Shown: one piece after another, positions 10,487-18,750 of the stretch | How positions within the stretch are numbered: the stretch's first letter is position 1 | Layout: every line of letters begins with the position of its first letter | Assembly (NCBI GenBank): GCA_903862425.1 | Contig: CAIOYC010000008.1 | Span: forward strand, 280,838 to 344,837 | Length of the DNA: 64,000 nucleotides | Source: an uncultured Caulobacterales bacterium | GTDB taxonomy: Bacteria; Pseudomonadota; Alphaproteobacteria; Caulobacterales; Caulobacteraceae | Reading direction: 5' to 3' | Made by a program: the position numbers and the translations under genes | The notes under the pieces: generated by a model | Seen by the model: the letters and a program-made list of their open reading frames with translations, nothing else | What the model was told of the DNA's origin: nothing | Database searches by the model: none

Positions 10487-11383
10487 TCAGGCCCCCTCTT
10501 TCGGCATGTCAGTGTTCGGTCCCTGAACCGCGGTGTCTCTGACGGGCTTATCGGCGGCCGTCGCCGCCGCCCTGCCCCGCGGTCCCAGGAAGTATTGCTT
10601 GATCCACGGGTGGTCGGACTTTTCTAGGTCGGAAATCGGCCCGACGGCTACGATCTTCTTGTCGGCGATCACGGCCACGCGGTCGCAGAGCGCGTAGAGG
10701 CTGTCGAGGTCGTGGGTGATCATGAACACGGTTAAGCCTAGAGCTTCGGAAAGGTTGCTGATCAGGGTGTCGAAGGCCTCGGCCGAGATCGGATCCAGAC
10801 CGGCGGTCGGCTCGTCGAGGAATAGCAGTTCCGGGTCCAGCGCGATGGCCCGAGCCAGGCCGGCGCGCTTGCGCATGCCGCCGGACAACTCCGCCGGGTG
10901 CAGATTACCCGCGCGCGGCGGAAGCCCGACCATGGCGAGTTTGGTGTCGGCCAGTTCCGCCGTCATGTGGTTGGACAGGCCCGTGTGTTCGGACATGGGC
11001 GCTGAAACATTCTCGCGCACCGTCAGAGAGGAAAATAGCGCGCCGCTCTGGAACAGCACACCCCATCGACGCTCAAGTTCGTCGCGCTCGGGGCCTGTCG
11101 CCTTCTGCACATCGACACCCAGCACCTCTACTGTCCCGCCCTGCGGATCGCGCAGGCCGATCAGGGTGTTGAGCAATACAGACTTGCCGGCGCCGGAACC
11201 GCCTACCAGGCCGATGATCTCCCCCCGGCGTACCTCAAGGCTCAGGCCCTCATGGACCACGTTCTCGTCGAAGGCGGAAACCAGATTGTCGATACGGATC
11301 ACCGGTTCTGCGTCGGCATCGTAGGCGCGTGGCTTCGGCTCGGTCCCAGGGCCGGCCGTCTCGTCGGGCTGGGGCATGCTCAT
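10487..11383 (-). CDS. mlaF: MlaF-type ABC transporter ATPase
   Basis: The cytoplasmic ATPase that powers the MCE lipid transporter. Walker A GGSGAGKS, the signature LSGGMRKRAGLARA typical of MlaF, Walker B LLFLDEPTAGLDP and the H-loop region MITHDLDSL appear in the usual order. The 298-residue length includes a C-terminal extension after GPISDLEKSDHPWIKQYF. The start overlaps the permease stop by 4 bp (ATGA). Confidence 0.93.
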   Translation of the reverse strand: MSMPQPDETAGPGTEPKPRAYDADAEPVIRIDNLVSAFDENVVHEGLSLEVRRGEIIGLVGGSGAGKSVLLNTLIGLRDPQGGTVEVLGVDVQKATGPERDELERRWGVLFQSGALFSSLTVRENVSAPMSEHTGLSNHMTAELADTKLAMVGLPPRAGNLHPAELSGGMRKRAGLARAIALDPELLFLDEPTAGLDPISAEAFDTLISNLSEALGLTVFMITHDLDSLYALCDRVAVIADKKIVAVGPISDLEKSDHPWIKQYFLGPRGRAAATAADKPVRDTAVQGPNTDMPKEGA

Positions 11384-12480
11384 ACGCCCAGCTCCATGAA
11401 GATCAGCGCGAACACGGCGTCGATGACGATGATGGAGAAGATGGCCTGAACCACCGCGATGGTCACGCGGCGGCCGAGCTGCTCCACATCCCCGCCTACC
11501 TCCAGCCCCTGGCGGCAGCCGATGGCGGCGATGACGATGGCCAAAAAGGGCGCCTTGACCATGCCGAGATAGAATTGCACCGGCTCCACATTGGCCAGCA
11601 AGCGTTGCAGAAAGAAGGCCGGAGACAGATCGAGCGCGATCCAGGTGACTAGCATCCCGCCGGTCAGGCTGGCGATCATGGCCACGAAGGTCAAAAGCGG
11701 CGTCATCGTCAGCATGGCGATGAAGCGTGGCAGGACGAGGGCCTCGAACGGATCGACCCCCATCACCTGCATGGCGTCGATCTCCTGGTTCATCTTCATC
11801 GCCCCGAGTTCAGCGGCGAAGGACGAGGCGGAGCGGCCGGCCAGCAGGACGGCGGTGATCAGGACGCCGAACTCGCGCAGGCTCGCCACGCCGATCAGCT
11901 CCACACTGAACACCGAGGCGCCGAACTGGGCCAACAGGCTGGCGCCGAGGAAGCCCACCGTGGCGCCGATGAAGAAATTGGTGACGGCGACGATGGGCAG
12001 GGCGTCGAGACCCGCCCGCTCCATCAGCGCTACGGTGGGCGCTAGCCGTAGCCGCCTTGGATTGGCCGCCAGCCGTGCGATGGTGGAGATCAGCCGGCCG
12101 ATGAAAGCGAAGGTGTGATAGGCGTCCGAGCCCACGGCCTCCACCGATCCGCCCATGCGGACCAGCATCGCGTAGGCCGATTTCGGCTTGGCCCTGCCGC
12201 GATCCTTCTGGTCGATGGGCTTGCCGACCAGCTGGATCAGCCGCCCCACATCCTGACGCTCGGCATTATCGGGCACGGACAGGCCGGCCCGCGTGACCGC
12301 GTAGGCGCCGGCCGTATCGAACCGGCCAAGGTCTGAAAGGTCCACAGCGGCGCCCTGGGGCGCGTCCTTGATCAGCCGGTCGGCGGCGCGCCCCAGGGTT
12401 TGCGCCGTCCAGTCGCCGGTCAACGCCACGACCTCGCCGTCGCGCGATCGCCGGATTTCAAAGGCCGCTGCCTGACTCAT
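11380..12480 (-). CDS. mlaE: MlaE-type permease with N-terminal STAS-like domain
   Basis: The inner-membrane permease of the lipid transporter, about 366 residues. Residues 1-100 resemble a STAS domain (VVALTGDWTAQTL, AVDLSDLGRFDTAGAYAV), which in other bacteria is a separate MlaB-like protein; here the two are fused. The MlaE domain follows, with the conserved ELGAMKMNQEIDAMQVMGVDP and MLTMTPLLTFVA. The ATG at 12480 begins the STAS domain; the frame is open to 12540 but unsupported. First gene of the four-gene operon, divergent from the TonB-C-like gene. Confidence 0.9.
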   Translation of the reverse strand: MSQAAAFEIRRSRDGEVVALTGDWTAQTLGRAADRLIKDAPQGAAVDLSDLGRFDTAGAYAVTRAGLSVPDNAERQDVGRLIQLVGKPIDQKDRGRAKPKSAYAMLVRMGGSVEAVGSDAYHTFAFIGRLISTIARLAANPRRLRLAPTVALMERAGLDALPIVAVTNFFIGATVGFLGASLLAQFGASVFSVELIGVASLREFGVLITAVLLAGRSASSFAAELGAMKMNQEIDAMQVMGVDPFEALVLPRFIAMLTMTPLLTFVAMIASLTGGMLVTWIALDLSPAFFLQRLLANVEPVQFYLGMVKAPFLAIVIAAIGCRQGLEVGGDVEQLGRRVTIAVVQAIFSIIVIDAVFALIFMELGV

Positions 12481-12643
12481 ACGCGGATGGACGCTCCTGC
12501 CCCGCCGTGGAAAGCGCATCCAAGGCAAAGGTTGCGACAAGGCCTAGCCTGTTTTGCGCGCCAGTCATATTCGGTGTCACATTCGCGCCGTGGCTGACGC
12601 GGTACAAAGCTTGACTGCGTCGTGAACGGGCAAAGGAGCGAGC

Positions 12644-13654
12644 GTGCGCACAGGGTCGATCAAATTGGGCTTCGCCGCCCTGATACTGGTGGCCGGCGCA
12701 GTATCGGCGCAACCCACTCACACCGATCCGCCCGCCGCGCGAGACGTGGTGGTCACCGGCAAGAAGTTGAAATCTTGCGGCGAACGGGACCACGCCTGCA
12801 TCGCCACGGTGGCCAAGGAGGTCTGGACCCGGTTCCCCGAGCAGATCGAAGGCTTCTGTAACCACCAGCGGATGGCCAAGGAGCGCGAGCGGATCGTCAT
12901 GGATCAGATGAGCGACCTGATCGGCATCCGTCCCGACACCGTCGCCACGGCCGATTACGAGATTCCCGCCGCCCTGAAGGAGGTGTGTGAATATGACGGC
13001 AAGCACGCCGCGCACACCATGACCGCCTCCGCCTGGTTGCCGTGGACTACCGCGCCCACCGCCGCTGACCTTGCCGCCGCCTATCCACGCCACCGTGGAG
13101 ACGCGACGCCCGGCGACGCGCGTATCTATTGCCAGGTGAACGGCAAGGGCCGTCTCGAACACTGCTCGCTGTCTGATGAGGCGCCGGCCGGCAAGGGTTT
13201 CGGCAAGGCCGCCCTATCCCTGACGCCTAAGTTCGCGGTCCACCTTGCACCGGACATGCAGAAGTCCACACCGGACCTGTGGGTGGACATCGCCGTGCAT
13301 TTTGACGGCGCTGACGCGGCGCCCGCAGGCCGCCCGCTGCCGGATCCGGACTGGGTCCGCCTGCCCGATCCCGATCGCACCGCCGCTCTCTATCCTGTTG
13401 CGGCCCGCTCCGCGGGCGTGACGACGGGGATGGGCAAGGTGGACTGCCGGATCGGCGAGACTGGTGCTCTGGGCGCCTGCGCCCTCGTGGAAGAGCAACC
13501 CATTGGCCTCGGCTTCGGCCAGGCCGCCCTGACCGTGGCGCCGGAGATGCGCGCCAACCTGTGGACGCGCGAGGGCGGACCGACCGTCGGGACCCACGTC
13601 ATCGTGCCGTTACGCTTCGACGCACCGACCGCCAGCGCGCCCGCGGGCCAATAG
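12644..13654 (+). CDS. periplasmic protein with two TonB-C-like domains
   Basis: A 336-residue exported protein with a signal peptide (residues 1-22, cleavage after VSAQP-like). An N-terminal domain of about 110 residues holds several cysteines (SCGERDHACIATV). Two related domains follow, near residues 145-225 and 245-325. Each has a Cys-containing strand (CQVNGKGRLEHC; CRIGETGALGAC), then PAGKGFGKAAL or PIGLGFGQAAL, and ends in a beta-rich stretch. This resembles the TonB C-terminal fold without a membrane anchor or proline spacer. Function unknown. The GTG start has AAGGAG six bases upstream. Confidence 0.7.
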   Translation: MRTGSIKLGFAALILVAGAVSAQPTHTDPPAARDVVVTGKKLKSCGERDHACIATVAKEVWTRFPEQIEGFCNHQRMAKERERIVMDQMSDLIGIRPDTVATADYEIPAALKEVCEYDGKHAAHTMTASAWLPWTTAPTAADLAAAYPRHRGDATPGDARIYCQVNGKGRLEHCSLSDEAPAGKGFGKAALSLTPKFAVHLAPDMQKSTPDLWVDIAVHFDGADAAPAGRPLPDPDWVRLPDPDRTAALYPVAARSAGVTTGMGKVDCRIGETGALGACALVEEQPIGLGFGQAALTVAPEMRANLWTREGGPTVGTHVIVPLRFDAPTASAPAGQ

Positions 13655-13655
13655 A

Positions 13656-13868
13656 TTAGGCCAGCACCATCAGAGTCTGGCCTTCCTTGACCGGGTCGCC
13701 GTCGGCCACATGGATAGCTTCGACGACGCCCGCGATCTCGGCTTCGACGGGAATCTCCATCTTCATGGATTCGAGGATGAGCAGAGTATCGCCGACGGCC
13801 ACCTTCGCCCCGACCGCGACCTCGATCTTCCAGACCGAGCCGGAAATCTCCGAGCGAACCAGGGCCAT
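13656..13868 (-). CDS. biotinyl (acetyl-CoA carboxylase-type) carrier protein
   Basis: A 70-residue single-domain biotinyl carrier. The biotinylation motif ESMKMEI is near residue 36, with the flanking turns VAVGDTLLIL and VEAIHVADGDPVKEGQ that complete the hammerhead fold. Such small carriers serve acyl-CoA or urea carboxylase-type enzymes; no partner carboxylase is nearby, so its complex is unknown. The ATG at 13868 has GGAGGAG upstream. It is convergent with the TonB-C-like gene, leaving a 1-bp gap between the stops. Confidence 0.85.
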   Translation of the reverse strand: MALVRSEISGSVWKIEVAVGAKVAVGDTLLILESMKMEIPVEAEIAGVVEAIHVADGDPVKEGQTLMVLA

Positions 13869-14008
13869 GCGCGTCTCCTCCGTACCGCTCATTCGAGCGG
13901 GCGCAGAGCGGCGGGTCAAGGTGGGGCCGGCGAGAGTTTTTCTGTCTGGCGTCCCGCGCGCGGGACGCTAGGTTGAGGCCAATAGCAACGCCTACAGATA
14001 CGGTCCCC

Positions 14009-15109
14009 ATGTCCATCGACGCCCTCTTCAAGCCCTTCGATTTCAAGGCGCTTCATCTGCCGAACCGTACGGTGATGGCGCCGATGACGCGCTCGTTCTC
14101 GCCCGGCGGCGTCGCCACCGAGGACGTGGCCGCCTATTATGCGCGCCGGGCGAAGAACGAGGTGGGGCTGATCATCACCGAGGGCACCGGCGTCGCTCGG
14201 CCCGCCTCGCTCAACGATCCGAATATCCCCCGCTTTCACGGCGAAGACGAGCTGAAGGCCTGGAAGCGCGTGGTGGACGCGGTCCACGCCGAGGGCGGCT
14301 TGATCGCTCCCCAACTCTGGCACGTGGGCGCGGTGCGCACGCGCGACCCGGAATGGACGCCGCCCGGCCCCTATGACAGCCCGTCGGGCCTCTCCTCGCC
14401 CGGCAAGACTTTCGGCGTGGGCATGACCGACGCCGAGGTGGCCGACGCCATCTCCGCCTTCGCCCGCGCTGCGAAGGACGCAAAAGCGCTCGGCTTCGAC
14501 GCCATCGAACTGCACGGCGCGCATGGCTACCTGATCGACCAGTTCTTCTGGGAAGGCGTCAACAAGCGCGACGACGTCTTCGGCGGCCCCACCATCGCGG
14601 AGCGCTCAAGGTTCGCCGCCGAGATCTTGAAGGCGGTACGCAAGGAGGTTGGCGCCGACTATCCGGTCATCATCCGCATCTCGCAGTGGAAGCAGCAGGA
14701 CTTCACCGCGCGCCTGGCCGAGACTGAAGCGGACCTGCAGACCTGGCTGGGGACGCTGGTCGATGCCGGCGCGGATATCCTGCACTGCTCGCAGCGCCGC
14801 TTCTGGGAGCCGGAATTCGAGGGCTCGGACCTCAACTTCGCCGGCTGGGCCAAGAAGCTCACCGGCGTGCCTACGATCACCGTCGGCTCGGTCGGCCTGT
14901 CGGGCGACTTTATCGGCGCCTTCGGCGGCGAGGGCTCCCAGCCTGCCTCTCTTGACGAACTGCTGAAGCGCCTGGATCGCGGCGACTTTGATCTCGTCGC
15001 CATCGGCCGCGCCCTCCTGCAAGATCCCGAATGGGTCACCAAGGTCCATCAGGGCCGCAACGACGACCTCAAGGATTGGACCGCAGAGGCCTTGCGCGTT
15101 CTGGCCTGA
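14009..15109 (+). CDS. NADH:flavin oxidoreductase, old yellow enzyme family
   Basis: An FMN-dependent TIM-barrel ene-reductase of 366 residues. The N-terminal LPNRTVMAPMTRS binds FMN, APQLWHVG lies at the usual place, and GFDAIELHGAHGYLIDQFFW carries the His pair-type substrate region. The ATG at 14009 matches the family N-terminus (LFKPFDFKALHLPNR). The motif WHVGAVR and RRFWEP place it in the group that reduces activated alkenes; the natural substrate is unknown. Confidence 0.9.
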   Translation: MSIDALFKPFDFKALHLPNRTVMAPMTRSFSPGGVATEDVAAYYARRAKNEVGLIITEGTGVARPASLNDPNIPRFHGEDELKAWKRVVDAVHAEGGLIAPQLWHVGAVRTRDPEWTPPGPYDSPSGLSSPGKTFGVGMTDAEVADAISAFARAAKDAKALGFDAIELHGAHGYLIDQFFWEGVNKRDDVFGGPTIAERSRFAAEILKAVRKEVGADYPVIIRISQWKQQDFTARLAETEADLQTWLGTLVDAGADILHCSQRRFWEPEFEGSDLNFAGWAKKLTGVPTITVGSVGLSGDFIGAFGGEGSQPASLDELLKRLDRGDFDLVAIGRALLQDPEWVTKVHQGRNDDLKDWTAEALRVLA

Positions 15110-15172
15110 TCTTCGGAACCATCCGGCCCGATCCAAGACATCATCGACGGGCCAGCGATCGGGCCGGCGACA

Positions 15173-15502
15173 TCAGCCGCCGGTCTCATCGACGGATATG
15201 GCGACCGTCTTGCCACGTGACAGAGGCTCCCATCCCGCCTCGATGGCGGAGGCGATGGCTTTCGCCACGACGTGCGCCGGAATCTGCCCGGGCTGGATCA
15301 AAGGCGTCCCACGTCTGGGCGCGGGCGCTGGCGGAAACTCCACCACGGCTTCACGTTGCCCCTCAATGTGCCGGACGGCGATGGCGATGCCGCGCCAGCC
15401 GGCCACGTCGGTAGACCACTGCGGCTGGCGTTGAACGCGCCACAAGTAGACGTCCCCGTCGACTTCGATCTCAAGCTCGAGGTTTCGCTTCTTCTGCGCC
15501 AT
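15173..15502 (-). CDS. conserved hypothetical protein, 109 aa
   Basis: I do not recognise a named family. The protein is 109 residues, starts with a basic AQKKRN segment and has alternating polar and hydrophobic strands (LELEIEVDGDVYLWRVQRQP), suggesting a small beta fold, then a helical stretch IPAHVVAKAIASAIEAGWEP. No signal peptide, membrane segment or cysteine is seen. The codon pattern matches neighbouring genes. It is convergent with the old yellow enzyme gene. Confidence 0.6.
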   Translation of the reverse strand: MAQKKRNLELEIEVDGDVYLWRVQRQPQWSTDVAGWRGIAIAVRHIEGQREAVVEFPPAPAPRRGTPLIQPGQIPAHVVAKAIASAIEAGWEPLSRGKTVAISVDETGG

Positions 15503-15554
15503 GACTCATGGGTATCCCGCCAGCCAATGGTTTGCCACCGCCTTGGGCGGTCTC

Positions 15555-16349
15555 CTATCCCATGGCGGCGTAGATCATGATCCCTGTAGCGACGGAGAGG
15601 TTCAGGCTGTCGGCGCGGCCGCGCATGGGGATCTTCACGTTCACATCGCAGGCGACGGCAAGTTCGGGGGTCAGGCCCTGCTGCTCATTCCCCATCAGGA
15701 TCAAGGTCGGCGCACGGTAGTCTGCGGTGCGGTGATCGACGCTGGCGGTGAGCAGGGTGCCCACCACCGGGCCTGGCCATTTCTCACGCCACGCCAGAAA
15801 GTGCGGGATCGACACCCTGTAGATCGGCACGGCGAAGATCGAGCCCATCGTCGCCCGAACCGCTTCCACCGAATAAGGGTCGCAGCAATCGCCCACCAGC
15901 ATCACGCCTCCGCAGCCTGCCGCATCGGCGGTGCGCAAGATCGTGCCGAGATTGCCGGGGTCGCGAACCGCGTGCAGTGCGACCCAAACCTTGTGGTTGG
16001 AGGGATCGAGGTTTTCGAGCGGCGCGAACGTTTGGTCGAATACCGCCACCACGGTCTGGGGGTTATCGCGGCGGGATATCTTTTCGAGGATATCGCGGGT
16101 CACCTCCACCACCTCGCCCCCCGCGGCCAGCGTGGCGTCGGCGGCTTTCTTCAGCACGGGATGCTCGCGCGCTTCCGGGCCATAGAGCAGGACGCGGGGC
16201 GGACGGCCGAGCTCCACCGCCTCGGTAACGATCTTCAACCCCTCGGCCAGGAACTGCCTGCTCTCCTCGCGCTCCTTGCGCAGGTGCAGGGCGCGCACGG
16301 CCTTCACCAGCGGGTTGGTCAGGGAGGTGATCTGCTTGGCTTCGCTCAT
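15555..16349 (-). CDS. TrmH/SpoU family RNA 2'-O-methyltransferase
   Basis: A 264-residue SPOUT methyltransferase that should transfer a methyl group from SAM to a ribose 2'-OH of rRNA or tRNA. The N-terminal SpoU substrate-binding domain begins ITSLTNPLVKAVRALHLR. The three SPOUT motifs follow: VRDPGNLGTILRTADAAG, LILMGNEQQGL and a C-terminal IPMRGRADSLNLSVATGIM. The ATG at 16349 overlaps the stop of the upstream methyltransferase by 4 bp (ATGA). Confidence 0.9.
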   Translation of the reverse strand: MSEAKQITSLTNPLVKAVRALHLRKEREESRQFLAEGLKIVTEAVELGRPPRVLLYGPEAREHPVLKKAADATLAAGGEVVEVTRDILEKISRRDNPQTVVAVFDQTFAPLENLDPSNHKVWVALHAVRDPGNLGTILRTADAAGCGGVMLVGDCCDPYSVEAVRATMGSIFAVPIYRVSIPHFLAWREKWPGPVVGTLLTASVDHRTADYRAPTLILMGNEQQGLTPELAVACDVNVKIPMRGRADSLNLSVATGIMIYAAMG

Positions 16350-17257
16350 ACGCCGGCCCCCCGGGTCCAGCGCGCGAAGAAAGACAGCCCGATCTCGCGG
16401 GCTCCCGCCCCCTCCTCCACCAGGGCCAGTTCGCCCCAGTCGATCCGTCCACCCCGGCCCGGCAGGGTCTCGGCCATAAGATGCGCCAGAGACAGGCCGG
16501 AGATGCGCGCCGCATAGGCGTTGAGCAGGAGCATGTCCGCCTCGTCCGACAGCAAAGCGGCGCAATCCGCCAACAGGCCCGGCAAGTCTTCGAACAGGCG
16601 CCAGACCTCACCCGTAGGGCCGCGCCCATATTTGGGTGGATCGAGGATCACGACCTCATACTTGGAGCCGCGGCGCACCTCGCGTTGCACGTAGCGGCGG
16701 GCGTCCTCGACGATCCAGCGGATCGGCCTGTCGTCCAGCCCGGCCAAGGTCGCATTTTCGCGCGCCCATCCGACCGACTTCTTGGAAGCGTCCACATGGG
16801 TCACCTGGGCGCCAGCGGCGGCGGCGGCCAGGCTGGCCACGCCGGTATAGCCGAACAGGTTCAGCACGCGCTTCGGTCCCTGCAGGGCGCGCAAACGCTG
16901 ATCCAGCACCGCCCAGTTAGCGGCCTGCTCCGGGAAGAAGGCCAGATGTCGAAATGGGGTCAGACGCGCAAGAAGTTTCGCCTCGCCCCAACCGAGCGAC
17001 CAGGTTTCTGGGATGACACGCGAGGTTTTCCACCGGCCAGCGTCTTCCTCATCCGTAGGATCGAAAACCGCGTCGGCTTTGGCCCAAACCTCTGGAGCAA
17101 GCCGCGGCCGCCACCAACATTGCGGCTCGGGACGTATCACCGTCACAGGTCCGTAGCGTTCGAGCTTGCGACCCTCGCCGCTGTCGATCAGGGCATAGTC
17201 GGCCCAGGCGCGGGTGCGAAGGACCTCGGGTTCGGCGGAGAGGGACGGCAGGCTCAC
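16346..17257 (-). CDS. class I SAM-dependent rRNA methyltransferase-like protein
   Basis: A Rossmann-fold methyltransferase of about 303 residues. The SAM-binding motif is VLNLFGYTGVASLAAAAAGAQVTHVDAS, followed by a WARENATLAGL helix and the catalytic loop VILDPPKYGRG (DPPK/Y type), found in RlmI-like and other base methyltransferases. There is no PUA domain, so the specific target is unclear. The GTG at 17257 overlaps the stop of the glycosyltransferase gene by 4 bp; another GTG at 17278 is possible. It is coupled downstream to the SpoU gene. Confidence 0.82.
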   Translation of the reverse strand: MSLPSLSAEPEVLRTRAWADYALIDSGEGRKLERYGPVTVIRPEPQCWWRPRLAPEVWAKADAVFDPTDEEDAGRWKTSRVIPETWSLGWGEAKLLARLTPFRHLAFFPEQAANWAVLDQRLRALQGPKRVLNLFGYTGVASLAAAAAGAQVTHVDASKKSVGWARENATLAGLDDRPIRWIVEDARRYVQREVRRGSKYEVVILDPPKYGRGPTGEVWRLFEDLPGLLADCAALLSDEADMLLLNAYAARISGLSLAHLMAETLPGRGGRIDWGELALVEEGAGAREIGLSFFARWTRGAGV

Positions 17258-18663
17258 GCGGCCGGGCTTACGCTCCACCGTCCACGCTCGTCCAGAGCTT
17301 CGGCGTCAAGTGGAGCAGAAACGCTGGGCGCATGCGGGGTCTTATCCCAATGATAGGGCGACACGATCAGCTGGCGGACCGCAACGGCGAAGGCCAGGCT
17401 CTGCAATGGCCAGAAGGCCAGGCTGGCGAGGGCGTCGCCCAGGCTCATGCGCAGGCCCGCCTTGCGCGCGCCGATGGCGTTGGCCAGCACCGCCATGCCC
17501 CAGCCGAGGGCGAGCACCGAAAGATCCGCATAGACCGATGGCGGAAACGTGCCGACGAGCCCGTCCACCGCCAGCCAGCCCAGCAGGGTCGCCATCAGCA
17601 CGGCGTGCAACGCCGCCCCCATGATCGACACGCCAAGCGTGGCCTGAAGGGTGAGGAACTTGCACAGCCCGCCGGCCAGGGGGCGGCGCATCTGCACGCC
17701 CCAGGTCTGCATGAACCCCTTCACCCAACGGGCGCGCTGAGGGAGCCAGTCGGTGAAGGTGACCGGCGCATCCTCCCGCGTCGGCGCGGCGATCATGGCC
17801 ACACGCCGGGCTGGTCCGCCGAGCCTCAGCCCAAGATCGGCGTCCTCCGTGACGTTGAACGCATCCCAGCCTCCCAAATCGCGCAGAACTGAAGCGCGCA
17901 GGTGGTTGCTGGTGCCGCCGAGGGGGAAGGTGCAGCCGAGCCTCTCCAGTCCCGGCAGGATCGCGTCGAACTGGCCCGCATATTCGAGCGCGAACTGGCG
18001 AGCGAGGAAGCCCGCATCGGCATTGCCGATACGTAGCGGCGCCTGGACGCAGGCCAATTCCGGGGTGGTGGCGAAGCGGGCGGCGGCCTCCCGTAGCTGC
18101 CTAGGACAAGGGATGTCCTCCGCGTCATAGACCACGATGAACTCGCCGCGGGCGATCCGCAGCGCCGCGTTCAAGGCGTTGGGCTTGGTGCGCGGCCCGC
18201 CCGGCGGCTTGACCAGGACCTCGATGAAGGGCGGCAGGCGAAGCCAGGCGAGCGCTCCCAGCGTATCGTCGTCGTCCGCTTCGAGGATCAGGATCGCCTG
18301 CAAGCGGCTACGCGGATAATCCAGCGCCGACAGGGCGGCGACCAACTGCTCCACCACTGCCGCCTCGCGATAAAGAGGGACGAGCACCGTATAGGTTGGA
18401 AGTAAATCTCGACGAAGCGGTGGAGGCGCGGTCGGTTCACGACCCAGACCGGCCAGAACCAGTTTGGAGCAGGCGCTGACGACGAAGCCCATCACCACCA
18501 GCCCATGCATGGTATCCAGGATCAGTCGGGTGTCGCACCACCAGCCGAGGAGCAGGATCGCCAATAGCAGGAGCAACGTCAGCTTTTGGCCGGGAGTCAC
18601 GCCAGCGACCGCCCCGAAACGGGCGGCGCTATCCCCTTCGCACCCCGCCTCGATAGCCGCCAT
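17254..18663 (-). CDS. membrane glycosyltransferase family 2
   Basis: A 469-residue processive-type GT2 enzyme of the inner membrane. Two N-terminal hydrophobic segments (about 28-45 and 52-70) precede the catalytic domain: YTVLVPLYREA, the D in LEADDDD, the DxD-like VVYDAEDIP, TEDADLGLRL, and QRARWVKG, which is the QxxRW motif of cellulose synthase-like enzymes. Two or more further membrane segments follow near residues 340-400. The product is not predictable. Same strand and overlapping the methyltransferase gene. Confidence 0.85.
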   Translation of the reverse strand: MAAIEAGCEGDSAARFGAVAGVTPGQKLTLLLLLAILLLGWWCDTRLILDTMHGLVVMGFVVSACSKLVLAGLGREPTAPPPLRRDLLPTYTVLVPLYREAAVVEQLVAALSALDYPRSRLQAILILEADDDDTLGALAWLRLPPFIEVLVKPPGGPRTKPNALNAALRIARGEFIVVYDAEDIPCPRQLREAAARFATTPELACVQAPLRIGNADAGFLARQFALEYAGQFDAILPGLERLGCTFPLGGTSNHLRASVLRDLGGWDAFNVTEDADLGLRLGGPARRVAMIAAPTREDAPVTFTDWLPQRARWVKGFMQTWGVQMRRPLAGGLCKFLTLQATLGVSIMGAALHAVLMATLLGWLAVDGLVGTFPPSVYADLSVLALGWGMAVLANAIGARKAGLRMSLGDALASLAFWPLQSLAFAVAVRQLIVSPYHWDKTPHAPSVSAPLDAEALDERGRWSVSPAA

Positions 18664-18750
18664 GCCAACTCCAGAGAATCAGCCATAGCGAGCAATACGA
18701 GGGGAGGAAGCGACCCATGGTTATGTATATTCAAGGTTGCAACTACTGGT

